A stretch of DNA of 64,000 bases, from the NCBI GenBank assembly GCA_949284445.1, contig CASDVP010000003.1, positions 1 to 64,000 on the forward strand. The letters run 5' to 3'. This DNA is from an uncultured Bacillota bacterium. GTDB lineage: Bacteria > Bacillota_I > Bacilli_A > RFN20 > CAG-288. The notes under the pieces were generated by a model. The model saw only the letters and a list, made by a program, of their open reading frames with translations, did not search any database and was not told the origin of the DNA. Shown here one piece after another: positions 16,074 through 24,925 of this stretch (the stretch's first letter is position 1; every line of letters starts with the position of its first letter). The position numbers and the translations under genes were made by a program.

Positions 16074-18437
16074 TTATTTTCTCTTTATAAGATAATCAGT
16101 ACTAAAATACTCGCTGAGAGTATTGCTGACTTGGAAGTCATCAGATAAGAGAGTCCTAGCTATTCCAGCTAGTAAATACGGGTTATATTTATAGTCTAAT
16201 TTAGGTAGACTATCAAAATTATGTATTGTAGATACATATAAACCATCATCTTTAACTTTATTTAATAAGAATTCTTTGATCTGTGCTAATTGCTCGTCTG
16301 TAATAGCGAAAACATCTTTTCTCACAAATTTAAATTTATCAACTTGAATATAATCTTCATAACACTTGCTGACCAGCTGCAAATAATTGATGATCTTCAC
16401 ACCTGTTTGTTCAGAATAGTGATTCAAATCTTTTTTATCAAAGCTTTCTTTGGAATAGATGTAGTCAAGCATATGATCGCCATGAGCGTTATCATTGAGA
16501 CAGATATACGGTCTTCTGAAATATAATTTATCACTGAAGAACTGCTCAGCCAGTGAAAATAGAACATAACCGTCTTTGACGATTTTAAATGTTTCTAACA
16601 GTGAAGGCTTTTCAGCTTTCAAACATCTGTACACTTTACTAGAAGTCAAAAGTTCGACGTTATAACGCTTGAATAAAGAGAGTAAATACTGATGATATTC
16701 ATCTATAGCCTGTTGAGGTATTTGTAACTTATCGATATATAAAAATTGATAGCTAGGCAAGAATAAAAGACCTTTTTTTCTTTCCATATAAGCGTATTGC
16801 ATAAACGTATAGGTCTTAACGCCTTTATAGGCCGATTGTAAATCACTCAAAGAGAAGACACCATCAAAATGTCTCATAAAGTTGACGACATCATCGATAG
16901 CAGTCACTTTTTCATCACCGACCTGGATGTAATTACGTCGGCTGTGGAAATCGCTCGGTAAATGCAAGTCGATCAAACCTTTCAAGTAGAAATAATTGTT
17001 GATCCCTAAAGCTTTAAGTCGATCTTCAAAATGTGTAAAAATGGAGATGTAATAAACGATTTGACCTTGAGATCTGATATATTCTAATATTTCGTTTAAC
17101 AGATCAGATGGAATAACCGCACATCTCTTTTTTAATTGATATATGCCTTTATCAATTGGAATGCAGCTATCATTTCTTTCAAAGAGTGCAGAGACATTTC
17201 TCGGAGTCCACATCGACTTCATACTTCCAAAATCTTCTTTCAGATGGTCCATCAATTGAATGAAATCTTGATTAACATTCAATTGATTGATGTGATATCC
17301 ATCTGGAAAATATCTTTCAACTAACACGTTTAAAATATCGATTGAAGTCAATCCTTTTTTTAGATAACTGGTTCCATTTTTTGTAGTATAAAAATTCTGT
17401 AATACAGCCTTTTCAAACATGTTCACCTTCCTTTTTTCCAGGTTCACTAGCGGAGAAAGACTATCAATTGTTCTAGCTACTAAAGTATCGATATCGACCA
17501 GAGTGGCATCATAGATAATACCGAATTGACTAGAGATCTTATACTCAGAATCTGGAGCATAGCAACCTAACAAAAGAATCGTTGCATAATCATCACAATT
17601 GATCAATTTATAAAAATTATCGATAAAAGCATAAGTGAAATTATCCAGAACGATTTCATTAAAACAGAAATCAAAAATAATTTTATCTAAAGATTCCTGC
17701 TGGAAAAATTTGCAAATTTTCTTAATAGCAAGTTTTTCGATCTGTCTGATTCTCTCTCTAGTAACATTGTACTTTGATCCTAATTCATCCAAAGTTACCT
17801 TCTGTGATTCATAGATATAACCACGTCCCTTTAAGGTATCCAGATAATTAGGTTTAAGTTTGATACGGGTTAAAAGATAACTGATATGTTTTTGATTAGC
17901 AAAAGACTTTAAAGCTTCAGGAATAAAATCTTTTTTAACAGGCGTCCCTGAATATTTAAAAAGATAAGGTAAAGCAATCTTTGCATCTTTTAAAACTAAA
18001 AGACGTTTAGCTTCTGCTGATAGGTGCAAGTACTGATTGAATGTAGTGATATTAGCATCTTTAGCTATCTTTAACATCATCTTATCCTGAATGAGGTTTT
18101 CGATTGGAAAATCATCATCGATCACTTCAGGTAATGAAGAAAAAAGACGGGGATAATGCGTGAAAAGATTCGCATAAAAAATGAAATATTCAAACATTGA
18201 TTCATGATATATCTTTTCATTTAAAGCTTGTATAACTAAGCAGCAATCACGAAAGTTAAATTTGAATTCAGTGATATATTTTTGTATTAATTTATACAGT
18301 TCATCAGCACTTAAATTTGAGAGATTCTCCGTATAATACCTGGAATTTAAATCCCTCACCAACTCTCTCCTTTTAGTAGAAATTTCATCTGTTCTCATCA
18401 AGACTTTTTCTAATGAAGGATTAAACCACTCAAACAT
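16074..18437 (-). CDS. large protein with sigma-70 region-4-like helix-turn-helix, function unknown
   Basis: A 787-residue, probably cytoplasmic protein. The only clear motif is TLDELGSKYNVTRERIRQIE near residues 212-235, which matches the -35-recognising helix-turn-helix of sigma-70 region 4. No core-binding region 2 is seen, so it is not an ordinary sigma factor. The N-terminal 200 residues look helical. The C-terminal half seems to hold several small winged-helix-like units (for example EILEYIRSQGQIVYYISIF and VVNFMRHFDGVFSLSDLQ), an impression from pattern only. No signal peptide or membrane helix is evident. AGGTGGTGAA precedes the ATG. It is transcribed alone. Likely a DNA-binding regulator or an RNA-polymerase-associated factor, but the role is open. 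Confidence 0.6.
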   Translation of the reverse strand: MFEWFNPSLEKVLMRTDEISTKRRELVRDLNSRYYTENLSNLSADELYKLIQKYITEFKFNFRDCCLVIQALNEKIYHESMFEYFIFYANLFTHYPRLFSSLPEVIDDDFPIENLIQDKMMLKIAKDANITTFNQYLHLSAEAKRLLVLKDAKIALPYLFKYSGTPVKKDFIPEALKSFANQKHISYLLTRIKLKPNYLDTLKGRGYIYESQKVTLDELGSKYNVTRERIRQIEKLAIKKICKFFQQESLDKIIFDFCFNEIVLDNFTYAFIDNFYKLINCDDYATILLLGCYAPDSEYKISSQFGIIYDATLVDIDTLVARTIDSLSPLVNLEKRKVNMFEKAVLQNFYTTKNGTSYLKKGLTSIDILNVLVERYFPDGYHINQLNVNQDFIQLMDHLKEDFGSMKSMWTPRNVSALFERNDSCIPIDKGIYQLKKRCAVIPSDLLNEILEYIRSQGQIVYYISIFTHFEDRLKALGINNYFYLKGLIDLHLPSDFHSRRNYIQVGDEKVTAIDDVVNFMRHFDGVFSLSDLQSAYKGVKTYTFMQYAYMERKKGLLFLPSYQFLYIDKLQIPQQAIDEYHQYLLSLFKRYNVELLTSSKVYRCLKAEKPSLLETFKIVKDGYVLFSLAEQFFSDKLYFRRPYICLNDNAHGDHMLDYIYSKESFDKKDLNHYSEQTGVKIINYLQLVSKCYEDYIQVDKFKFVRKDVFAITDEQLAQIKEFLLNKVKDDGLYVSTIHNFDSLPKLDYKYNPYLLAGIARTLLSDDFQVSNTLSEYFSTDYLIKRK

Positions 18438-18760
18438 TTCACCACCTCGTTTTTAAAATAATACTATCACTTTAGCAATAATATTTCAATCATGTCTATA
18501 AATCTAATTAGATAGCTTAACAATAATGTAAAAAGAAACTGCAAATTAAGCGCAATTAAGTATAATCCATTTGTCTTCTGCGCAATTAATCCGTTGGTTA
18601 AAGAAATTCAAAAGTGTAAAAGTTTCAATAATTAACGCTCACTTTTTCTTAAGCTTACAAAACAACTGATAAATCAATTCCTATTTTTATAATATTCTTC
18701 CCCTGATTTCTTGATCATCATCTAATAATCTATTCAAGAAACTCACTTTAATCTAAAAAT
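18438..18760. other. AT-rich intergenic region with a 10-base direct repeat
   Basis: No gene is supported in this 320-base gap between the divergent-looking start of the sigma-like gene and the end of the ABC operon. GCGCAATTAA occurs at 18550-18559 and again at 18580-18589, exactly 30 bases apart, a spacing close to three helical turns that could be an operator upstream of the sigma-like gene. Confidence 0.4.
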
Positions 18761-18780
18761 CCCACCCTGAACAGGGTGGG
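18761..18780 (-). terminator. terminator of the sugar ABC operon
   Basis: CCCACCCTGAACAGGGTGGG forms an eight-base GC-rich stem. On the minus strand a T-rich run follows it, 24 bases after the solute-binding protein stop. Confidence 0.85.
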
Positions 18781-18804
18781 AGATAAGACTTTTTTGATTA
18801 AATA

Positions 18805-20421
18805 TTAACTATTAGCAGCTTGTGAGAAAGCAGAAGCGACAGCTTGATCAACTAAAGTTTTGATCTGTTCATCAGTTTTAGCGCTGTGATCATTTAAGAT
18901 TGTATTGACCAAGGCGCCAACAGCATCTCTACAACCAGCTGAAGAACCAGTTTTATTATCAAATACAGGAGCAGAGAAATAACAACCTTCTGTTAAATAT
19001 TCCTGGTTCAATTTATATGATTGACCAAGATATGTATCTTTCTTAGCTTGTTGAGTTTCAGCAGTAGTAGAAGTTTCACTGACTTCATTATCAGCAGCTT
19101 TGATCAGATTTTGAACTGCAGGTGTGCTATTAGAGGATTGACGGATTGGGAAGTAACCAGTAGTAGCAGCTAAACCAGCGCTGTTATCAGTGTTGGTCAA
19201 GAATTTATAGAAATCAAATGTATATTTCTCAACTTCAGTTTTAGCATTTCTGAATAAAACTAAGGAAGGTCCTTGAGCGATGGCTTGATGAGTACCAGCA
19301 TCAGTAGAATTGAAAATCGGGAAGTCTTTCTTGCCAGCAGTAGCAGTAGGATGGACTGACGCTTTATAACCATCAGCAAATAAATACATACCAGATGTAG
19401 AAGAAGAGATGAGCATGAACACTGAGCCATAGTTGACCATGGAAGTTGAATAGGCGTGATATTCTGGACTAGTTTTACTCCAAGTCAATTGATTTTTTGT
19501 GCAAATCAAGCCCTCATTATTCCATTTCTTCAATTGGATAAGCATGTTTTTAACATCATCATTATTAAAAGTAGGAGCAGTTAATGAGGTGTAGTCGATA
19601 TTCATCATCTTACATAAGGAGATGAAAAGATTATCAGCAGAATCATAACAGATCGGAACTGCCTTAAAATTACCATCTTCATCATATCTGTTTTCTTCAG
19701 AAAAAGTATCAGGGAAGTCGACCATCATCTGTCTAGCTAAGTCGATCATCTCTGTCCAATCAGTAGGAACTTCATAAGCGGATTTGCTACTAGCAGCAAC
19801 AGGGGCGATATATTGTTCACCGCCGTTTAATGCAGGATCTTCACTAGCTGTATGACCAGCGGCACCTTCACCAACTTTTTCAAAGACACTGTCATTGATG
19901 AATAAACCTTCAGTCGAACGTGAATAAGGTAAGGTTAAAAAGTCTTTTTCATCACCATAAGAGGTTTTTTCAGAATTGAAATCGATATCGGATTTCAAGC
20001 TCTTTTCATCATCGATAATCTTGCCACTAGCATCAACGGTTTTACCGAATCCGACTTCAGCATCATCAAAATATTTAGAAGCATGTAAAACAGCATCGCC
20101 AAACGTGACAGCATCATCAGGATAAACAGAAGCGATGTTAGGGAGAACGTGGCTGCTTAATCCATTTCTGACTTGTTCAGCAATTGCATCATAATCGTCA
20201 TATGCTTGTTGAACAATTTTGACATTTGGATGTAGTGCTTCATAATCTTCAATAACACCTTCGACATACTCATAACGACTGAAATCACCAGTTGGATTTT
20301 TTTCTGTCGGTTGAGCATAATCGTTCCACCAAACAATTTCAATTTTGTCTGTTTTAGTACAGCTGTTTAAGACTAATACACCTGTAGCTAAGGCTAATAA
20401 CGAACAAAGAGTCTTTTTCAT
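18805..20421 (-). CDS. sugar ABC transporter solute-binding lipoprotein
   Basis: The extracellular sugar-capturing subunit of the importer encoded just upstream. The 538-residue product has a lipoprotein signal with lipobox LNSC and anchor Cys21. The mature start IEIVWWNDYAQP and the later VIEDYEALHPNVKIVQQAYDDYD are typical of family 1 (UgpB/MalE-like) binding proteins. FYKFLTNTDNSAGLAATTGYFPIRQS is a characteristic late segment of the family. It is longer than the usual 420-450 residues. GGGGGAGA lies just before the ATG. It is the last gene of the operon ATPase-permease-permease-binding protein. The transported sugar cannot be told from the sequence. Confidence 0.88.
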   Translation of the reverse strand: MKKTLCSLLALATGVLVLNSCTKTDKIEIVWWNDYAQPTEKNPTGDFSRYEYVEGVIEDYEALHPNVKIVQQAYDDYDAIAEQVRNGLSSHVLPNIASVYPDDAVTFGDAVLHASKYFDDAEVGFGKTVDASGKIIDDEKSLKSDIDFNSEKTSYGDEKDFLTLPYSRSTEGLFINDSVFEKVGEGAAGHTASEDPALNGGEQYIAPVAASSKSAYEVPTDWTEMIDLARQMMVDFPDTFSEENRYDEDGNFKAVPICYDSADNLFISLCKMMNIDYTSLTAPTFNNDDVKNMLIQLKKWNNEGLICTKNQLTWSKTSPEYHAYSTSMVNYGSVFMLISSSTSGMYLFADGYKASVHPTATAGKKDFPIFNSTDAGTHQAIAQGPSLVLFRNAKTEVEKYTFDFYKFLTNTDNSAGLAATTGYFPIRQSSNSTPAVQNLIKAADNEVSETSTTAETQQAKKDTYLGQSYKLNQEYLTEGCYFSAPVFDNKTGSSAGCRDAVGALVNTILNDHSAKTDEQIKTLVDQAVASAFSQAANS

Positions 20422-20446
20422 AACTCTCCCCCTTTTTTGATATTTA

Positions 20447-20466
20447 AAGTAACTATAAAGTTGCTT
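20447..20466 (-). promoter_or_regulatory. intercistronic stem-loop before the binding-protein gene
   Basis: AAGTAACT (20447-20454) and AGTTGCTT (20459-20466) pair over eight bases with one mismatch, between the last permease and the binding-protein gene. Such hairpins often stabilise or separately dose binding-protein mRNA. This is inference from position. Confidence 0.35.
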
Positions 20467-20479
20467 TAACCTATTTAGT

Positions 20480-21445
20480 TTACCCTTTTATTCCTGCTCT
20501 AGCAACACCATGCATGATATATTTTCTAAAGAGTATGAAAAGAACTAGTAAAGGAAGTGTTGTTAAAAAGGTTGCAGCCATTTGCCAAGTGTATTGTGGT
20601 CTCCAAACTTCGTGCTCAAACACTTGGAAGGTTGTGCTTCTTAAAGCCACCGAAATGACATCAAAATCAGGATTGAGAATGACTAAGCTCGGCCAGACAT
20701 ATGAATTCCAGGAATCGATCAGGTTCATGATAAAGATAGTGATCAATGTTGGCATAGCTAAAGGAACCATCACTTTCCATAAGAATTGCCAGTCGCTTTT
20801 GCCATCGACTCGGCTAGCTAAGTACAATTCATCAGGTATCTGTTTAAAATTCTGTCTCAACAAGTAAATGTAAAACACATTAGCTAAAAACGGAAGGATC
20901 AAAATCAGATAAGCTTGCCAAGCGTCCTGATTTAAAGATATAAGACCGAGATTAGCCATGGTCGAAAAATTGGTGATGACCATCGTTTCGCCCGGTATCA
21001 TCATCGTCGCTAAAAGGATTGTGAACAAAACTTCACGGCCCTTAAAATGAAGCTTAGAAAAGGCAAAGGCCGCTAAAATGGTCACTAAAAGACTTCCACA
21101 AGTCGTCGATAAACCGACTATGAGAGTATTGGTGATCAGAGCTGGAAAATCAAAGCCATCCGAAGCGATAGTGTGAGAATAATTATAAATGATATTATCG
21201 ATGATATTTCCTTCAGTCGGGAAGAAGTCACCTCTACCTAATTGAGATTCAGTCATACAGGAAGCAGCTAACATATAATAAAAAGGTAAAAAGAGAACTA
21301 AAACAGCGGCTATCAAAATCAGATAGGTCACAACTAAACCTATGATATGAAGGATTTTGCTAGTTTTTTCGGTGTCTTTGATACTGCGCTTTTTATTAGG
21401 AATGACCAGAACTAAGCGCGTCGTAGTTTTCACTGTCTTTTCCAT
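20480..21445 (-). CDS. sugar ABC transporter permease (MalG/UgpE type)
   Basis: One of two membrane subunits of the sugar importer. The 321 residues include an N-terminal cytoplasmic stretch, about six membrane helices, and the EAA-type loop that docks the ATPase (ELYLASRVDGKSDWQFLWKVMVPLAMPT). The C-terminal GVARAGIKG ending is typical of the MalG/UgpE branch. Start ATG 21445 overlaps the stop of the partner permease as TGATG, implying translational coupling. An upstream in-frame TTG at 21448 is less likely. A 58-base gap with a stem-loop separates it from the binding-protein gene. Confidence 0.92.
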   Translation of the reverse strand: MEKTVKTTTRLVLVIPNKKRSIKDTEKTSKILHIIGLVVTYLILIAAVLVLFLPFYYMLAASCMTESQLGRGDFFPTEGNIIDNIIYNYSHTIASDGFDFPALITNTLIVGLSTTCGSLLVTILAAFAFSKLHFKGREVLFTILLATMMIPGETMVITNFSTMANLGLISLNQDAWQAYLILILPFLANVFYIYLLRQNFKQIPDELYLASRVDGKSDWQFLWKVMVPLAMPTLITIFIMNLIDSWNSYVWPSLVILNPDFDVISVALRSTTFQVFEHEVWRPQYTWQMAATFLTTLPLLVLFILFRKYIMHGVARAGIKG

Positions 21446-22380
21446 CAATAATAAACCCTCTTCTTAGAAATTTGTAATTGGATGATCGTAAACACAAGGA
21501 TGATGGCGAATAAGACCACGCATCCAGCAGCGGCATATTCAAGATGAGGAGTGCCGTTAGTACCTTTTAATTGATCATAGATATAGTAGACGACAGTGTA
21601 GAGATTATGAGTGTTGCCATCGCTTGTAAAAGAGCGGTTGAACAGACCGACCACTGCAGAATATTCCTTAAAACCTGAAATAAAAGAAGTGATAGAAATA
21701 TACAGTATTTGAGGAGATAATAGAGGTAAAACAACTTTTAAATCAGTTTTAAATTTAGAAGCACCATCAACCTTGGCAGCATCATAATATTGCTGGTCGA
21801 TATTCTGTAGACCGGATGAAAAGATCAAGATCTTAAACGGCAAAGCAGTCCAGATCACATATAGACATAAAACAAACATGCTCTTAGCATAATCAGCACC
21901 GGGTTCCACCCAATTCACCTCTCCTAAGCCAAGGATGTGATTGAATATGCCTGTTTTATCAAAAATGATAGCAAAGACCATACCGACCGCGATGACATTA
22001 GTCACATAAGGTAAAAAGAAAATAGTTTGGAAAAAATGATGTAAAAATTTGACTCTGTTCAGTAACAAAGAGATGACAAGAGCAATTATGACTGAGATAG
22101 GAACGGTGATAAAAGTGATGATCAATGTGTTAGGTAAAGCATAACGGATAAAATCCGTCATACGAGAAGCCGGCTCACCAGGTATTTTTTCTGTGATGCC
22201 TAAGACAGTCCCGTAATTATCAAAAGTGAATCCGGAATTCGAACCAGTCACATAATTGTAATCATCAAGAAAGGAGATGACAAAAGTATTGATGATAGGA
22301 AAGAAAGTAAATACCGCTAATAAGATTAAAACCGGCGCTAGATAAAGCCAGGCTTTATAATTATTCTTTGTCTCTTCCAT
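21445..22380 (-). CDS. sugar ABC transporter permease (MalF/UgpA type)
   Basis: The other membrane subunit of the importer. It has 311 residues and about six helices, beginning KAWLYLAPVLILLAVFTFFP as in UgpA/LacF-type permeases. The EAA loop reads DAAKVDGASKFKTDLKVVLP. It overlaps the end of the ATPase gene by 20 bases and the next permease by one base, so translation of the set is coupled. Confidence 0.92.
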   Translation of the reverse strand: MEETKNNYKAWLYLAPVLILLAVFTFFPIINTFVISFLDDYNYVTGSNSGFTFDNYGTVLGITEKIPGEPASRMTDFIRYALPNTLIITFITVPISVIIALVISLLLNRVKFLHHFFQTIFFLPYVTNVIAVGMVFAIIFDKTGIFNHILGLGEVNWVEPGADYAKSMFVLCLYVIWTALPFKILIFSSGLQNIDQQYYDAAKVDGASKFKTDLKVVLPLLSPQILYISITSFISGFKEYSAVVGLFNRSFTSDGNTHNLYTVVYYIYDQLKGTNGTPHLEYAAAGCVVLFAIILVFTIIQLQISKKRVYY

Positions 22381-23887
22381 CTAGATAGATTCTCTTTTCA
22401 GTTTTGATATCAAACAGGTATACTTTGCTCTTTTTGATCGCAAACGTGACTGGACCTTCTTTAACTTCAGCATCGCTATCTAATAGCACTTTAAACTGTT
22501 CTTCACCGACAAAATCAGGATGTGAACAAGTTAAAGAGATATCTTTACCGCTCGGTTGAATCAGTTCTACATCTGCATGGAACAATAAAGAATCAGAAGA
22601 GATTTCAGAACCATATAAGAAACCTTCAGGTCGGATAGCGATATAGACTTCTCGCTTCTCTTTTTCAGGAGATAGCAAACCATCTGTCAAGTCATCTTCT
22701 ATTGTTTGATGTTTTTGATCAACTTCTAAGATAGGTTCATCGCCGATATATACAAACCCACCTTGAATATATCCTTTAAAAACATTGATAGGCGGATTAC
22801 CTAAAAATTTAGCAACAAAAAGATCATGCGGATCTTTATAAACGCTCTGAGGAGCACCTATCTGTCTGACACATCCTTCGTTCATAACGACGATGCGATC
22901 ACAGATAGCCATCGCCTCATCCTGATCGTGAGTGACAAAAACAGTAGTGATTCCAACTTCTCTTTGTATCCTCTTGATCTCTTCTCTGGTCTGTAATCTT
23001 AAACGGGCATCCAAGTTGGATAAAGGCTCATCTAATAATAAGACTTTCGGTTTCTTAACAAGAGCTCTAGCGATGGCGACACGCTGTTGTTGACCACCTG
23101 ATAATTCAGCCGGCTTTCTATCTAAATACTGACTGATTTGAACAAGCTTACTCGCTTCAGTCACAAGGCAATCAATCTCATCCTTAGTCAGATTGCGTGT
23201 CACTTTGACGACATTATTGTTCTCATCTAAAATCTCGTAATCTTCATTGATACGAATATTTTTAGCTTGGAGCTTTTCTTTTTCTTTATCGAGTTTTTGA
23301 CGATATTTATCAATGACTTTGTCTTTGACCTGTTTTAAATCTTTATATGTATGCAGATTTAAAGAAAACACTTCAGCAGCGACTGAAGAAGCTACGTTAT
23401 AAACATCCTGTATCTTTCTCATAGCAGCCGCTTTCTTGATGCGATCATTGACTGCACTATCGTTGATGACAGCGATCAATTTATCAGTGTCTTTTAAGAT
23501 ATCTAAAATGGTTTGATATCTTAAAGCTTTATAGGCTTTCTTTGAAGAATACACTTTCATATTAGTTAATGGGAAAGCGATGTTTTTATAAACATTCATA
23601 TGCGGATATAAAGCATAGTTTTGGAAAACCAAACCAATCCCGCGCTTTTGAGGTTCTAATTGTGTGACTTCTTCATCATCAAACCAAATTTCACCTTCAG
23701 TCGGTTCTTTCAAGCCAGCTAGCATATAAAGCGTAGTTGATTTACCACAGCCAGAAGGTCCTAAAAGACCTAATAATTCACCATCTTGGATATCGATGTT
23801 CAGGTGATCTACTGCAACGGTGTCCGGAATGTTTTTTTTAGCATCACCTGGAAAGGACTTAGTCAAGTTTACTAATTTAATTTGCAT
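22361..23887 (-). CDS. sugar ABC transporter ATP-binding protein (MalK/UgpC type) with large insertion
   Basis: Energises the sugar importer at the cytoplasmic membrane face. The 508 residues show Walker A GPSGCGKST (about 43-51), Q-loop Gln89 in VFQNYALYP, signature LSGGQQ (about 262), Walker B LLLDEP with SNLDARL, and a C-terminal TOBE-type regulatory domain (IRPEGF). Q-loop to signature normally spans about 50 residues. Here it is about 170, because a lysine-rich, probably coiled-coil insertion (about 112-240) sits in the helical subdomain. Comparable insertions are known in mycoplasma sugar-transport ATPases such as MG187. It is the first gene of the operon. Confidence 0.92.
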   Translation of the reverse strand: MQIKLVNLTKSFPGDAKKNIPDTVAVDHLNIDIQDGELLGLLGPSGCGKSTTLYMLAGLKEPTEGEIWFDDEEVTQLEPQKRGIGLVFQNYALYPHMNVYKNIAFPLTNMKVYSSKKAYKALRYQTILDILKDTDKLIAVINDSAVNDRIKKAAAMRKIQDVYNVASSVAAEVFSLNLHTYKDLKQVKDKVIDKYRQKLDKEKEKLQAKNIRINEDYEILDENNNVVKVTRNLTKDEIDCLVTEASKLVQISQYLDRKPAELSGGQQQRVAIARALVKKPKVLLLDEPLSNLDARLRLQTREEIKRIQREVGITTVFVTHDQDEAMAICDRIVVMNEGCVRQIGAPQSVYKDPHDLFVAKFLGNPPINVFKGYIQGGFVYIGDEPILEVDQKHQTIEDDLTDGLLSPEKEKREVYIAIRPEGFLYGSEISSDSLLFHADVELIQPSGKDISLTCSHPDFVGEEQFKVLLDSDAEVKEGPVTFAIKKSKVYLFDIKTEKRIYLDGRDKE

Positions 23888-23935
23888 AATCTATTAAAAC
23901 CACTTTAATTATATAAAAACAATTGAAAATTATTA

Positions 23936-24925
23936 TCATTTTTTGATGGCTGGTTGATAATTTTTATCTTCGATGCGTATCATCTGACGCTTTTTCTCTT
24001 CTGAAAGATACTCATCATAATCAAAAAAGATTTTATCATTAGAAGTATCTACTGAATAAGTATTAAAAACATAATCCACAAATGTCTGATGGCTCTTGCT
24101 GATGACTAAAAAACCGATGTTCAGCATCAGCGGCAAAAGAAAAGCAAAGATGCTTAAAACAATTATGATCAAATAAAAGAAAAACATTCTCCCGACATAT
24201 TTTCCAGTTTTGACTGCAAAGCCGTCCACATTTATCAATGATATTTTGACTAATTTCATACCAAAAGTTTGCCTTGTTCTTTTGAAAAATAGCGGTATTA
24301 TGCAGTAAAAAATAAATAGTGGAATCAAAAAAGTGATGACGATAGCTAAAATATAGGTCAACATGATTTCCCGACTTGCTAATGAATACTCCAGATCATT
24401 AGCAAGATGACTCAGAGCGGAATCATATATATCAAGATAAAAATTATAATACTCGTCATCATAATCATCATTGTTCAAAGCTCGGTTATGGTAGATATCA
24501 AACATATTTTTACCATCACTAGAAAGAGCATCATTCTTAAATTGTAAATATTTATTTAAACCATCCAGAACAAAATCATCGTCACTATAAAAATAGAATA
24601 AAACTTCATCCAGTTTCAATGATTTTTCATCAACAGTCAGACTTTCTCCATCTAAATAATCCGTATAACGGACTAAATCATCACCATCTTTTACATACAA
24701 ACCAGATCTCAAAGAAACAGTCTCCCTGACCATATAGTCGTGTTGGATAAATGAAAAATTAGGCACCAAATAAAAAGTCAAAATCAATATCAAAAGCCCT
24801 ACGACTAAAGAGACAAATAAATCGAAAAGAGCAGCTGAAATCCTTTTAAAAATACCGACTCTCTCATAGTGAATATCGATAGTCTGTTGATCACTACTTT
24901 CCATTTTTAAAGTGCCTGACTTCAT
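23936..24925 (-). CDS. RDD-family membrane protein (second of pair)
   Basis: A 329-residue membrane protein of unknown function. FKRISAALFDLFVSLVVG is the first RDD helix with its Arg and Asp, and RQTFGMKLVKISLI matches the conserved loop between helices. A roughly 110-residue, tyrosine- and aspartate-rich extracytoplasmic stretch lies between the first two helices, much longer than in ordinary RDD proteins. ATG 24925 is chosen because AAAGGAG lies 10 bases upstream. It overlaps the previous RDD gene by 32 bases. Functions proposed for the family (ion exchange, osmotic stress) cannot be tested here. Confidence 0.75.
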   Translation of the reverse strand: MKSGTLKMESSDQQTIDIHYERVGIFKRISAALFDLFVSLVVGLLILILTFYLVPNFSFIQHDYMVRETVSLRSGLYVKDGDDLVRYTDYLDGESLTVDEKSLKLDEVLFYFYSDDDFVLDGLNKYLQFKNDALSSDGKNMFDIYHNRALNNDDYDDEYYNFYLDIYDSALSHLANDLEYSLASREIMLTYILAIVITFLIPLFIFYCIIPLFFKRTRQTFGMKLVKISLINVDGFAVKTGKYVGRMFFFYLIIIVLSIFAFLLPLMLNIGFLVISKSHQTFVDYVFNTYSVDTSNDKIFFDYDEYLSEEKKRQMIRIEDKNYQPAIKK

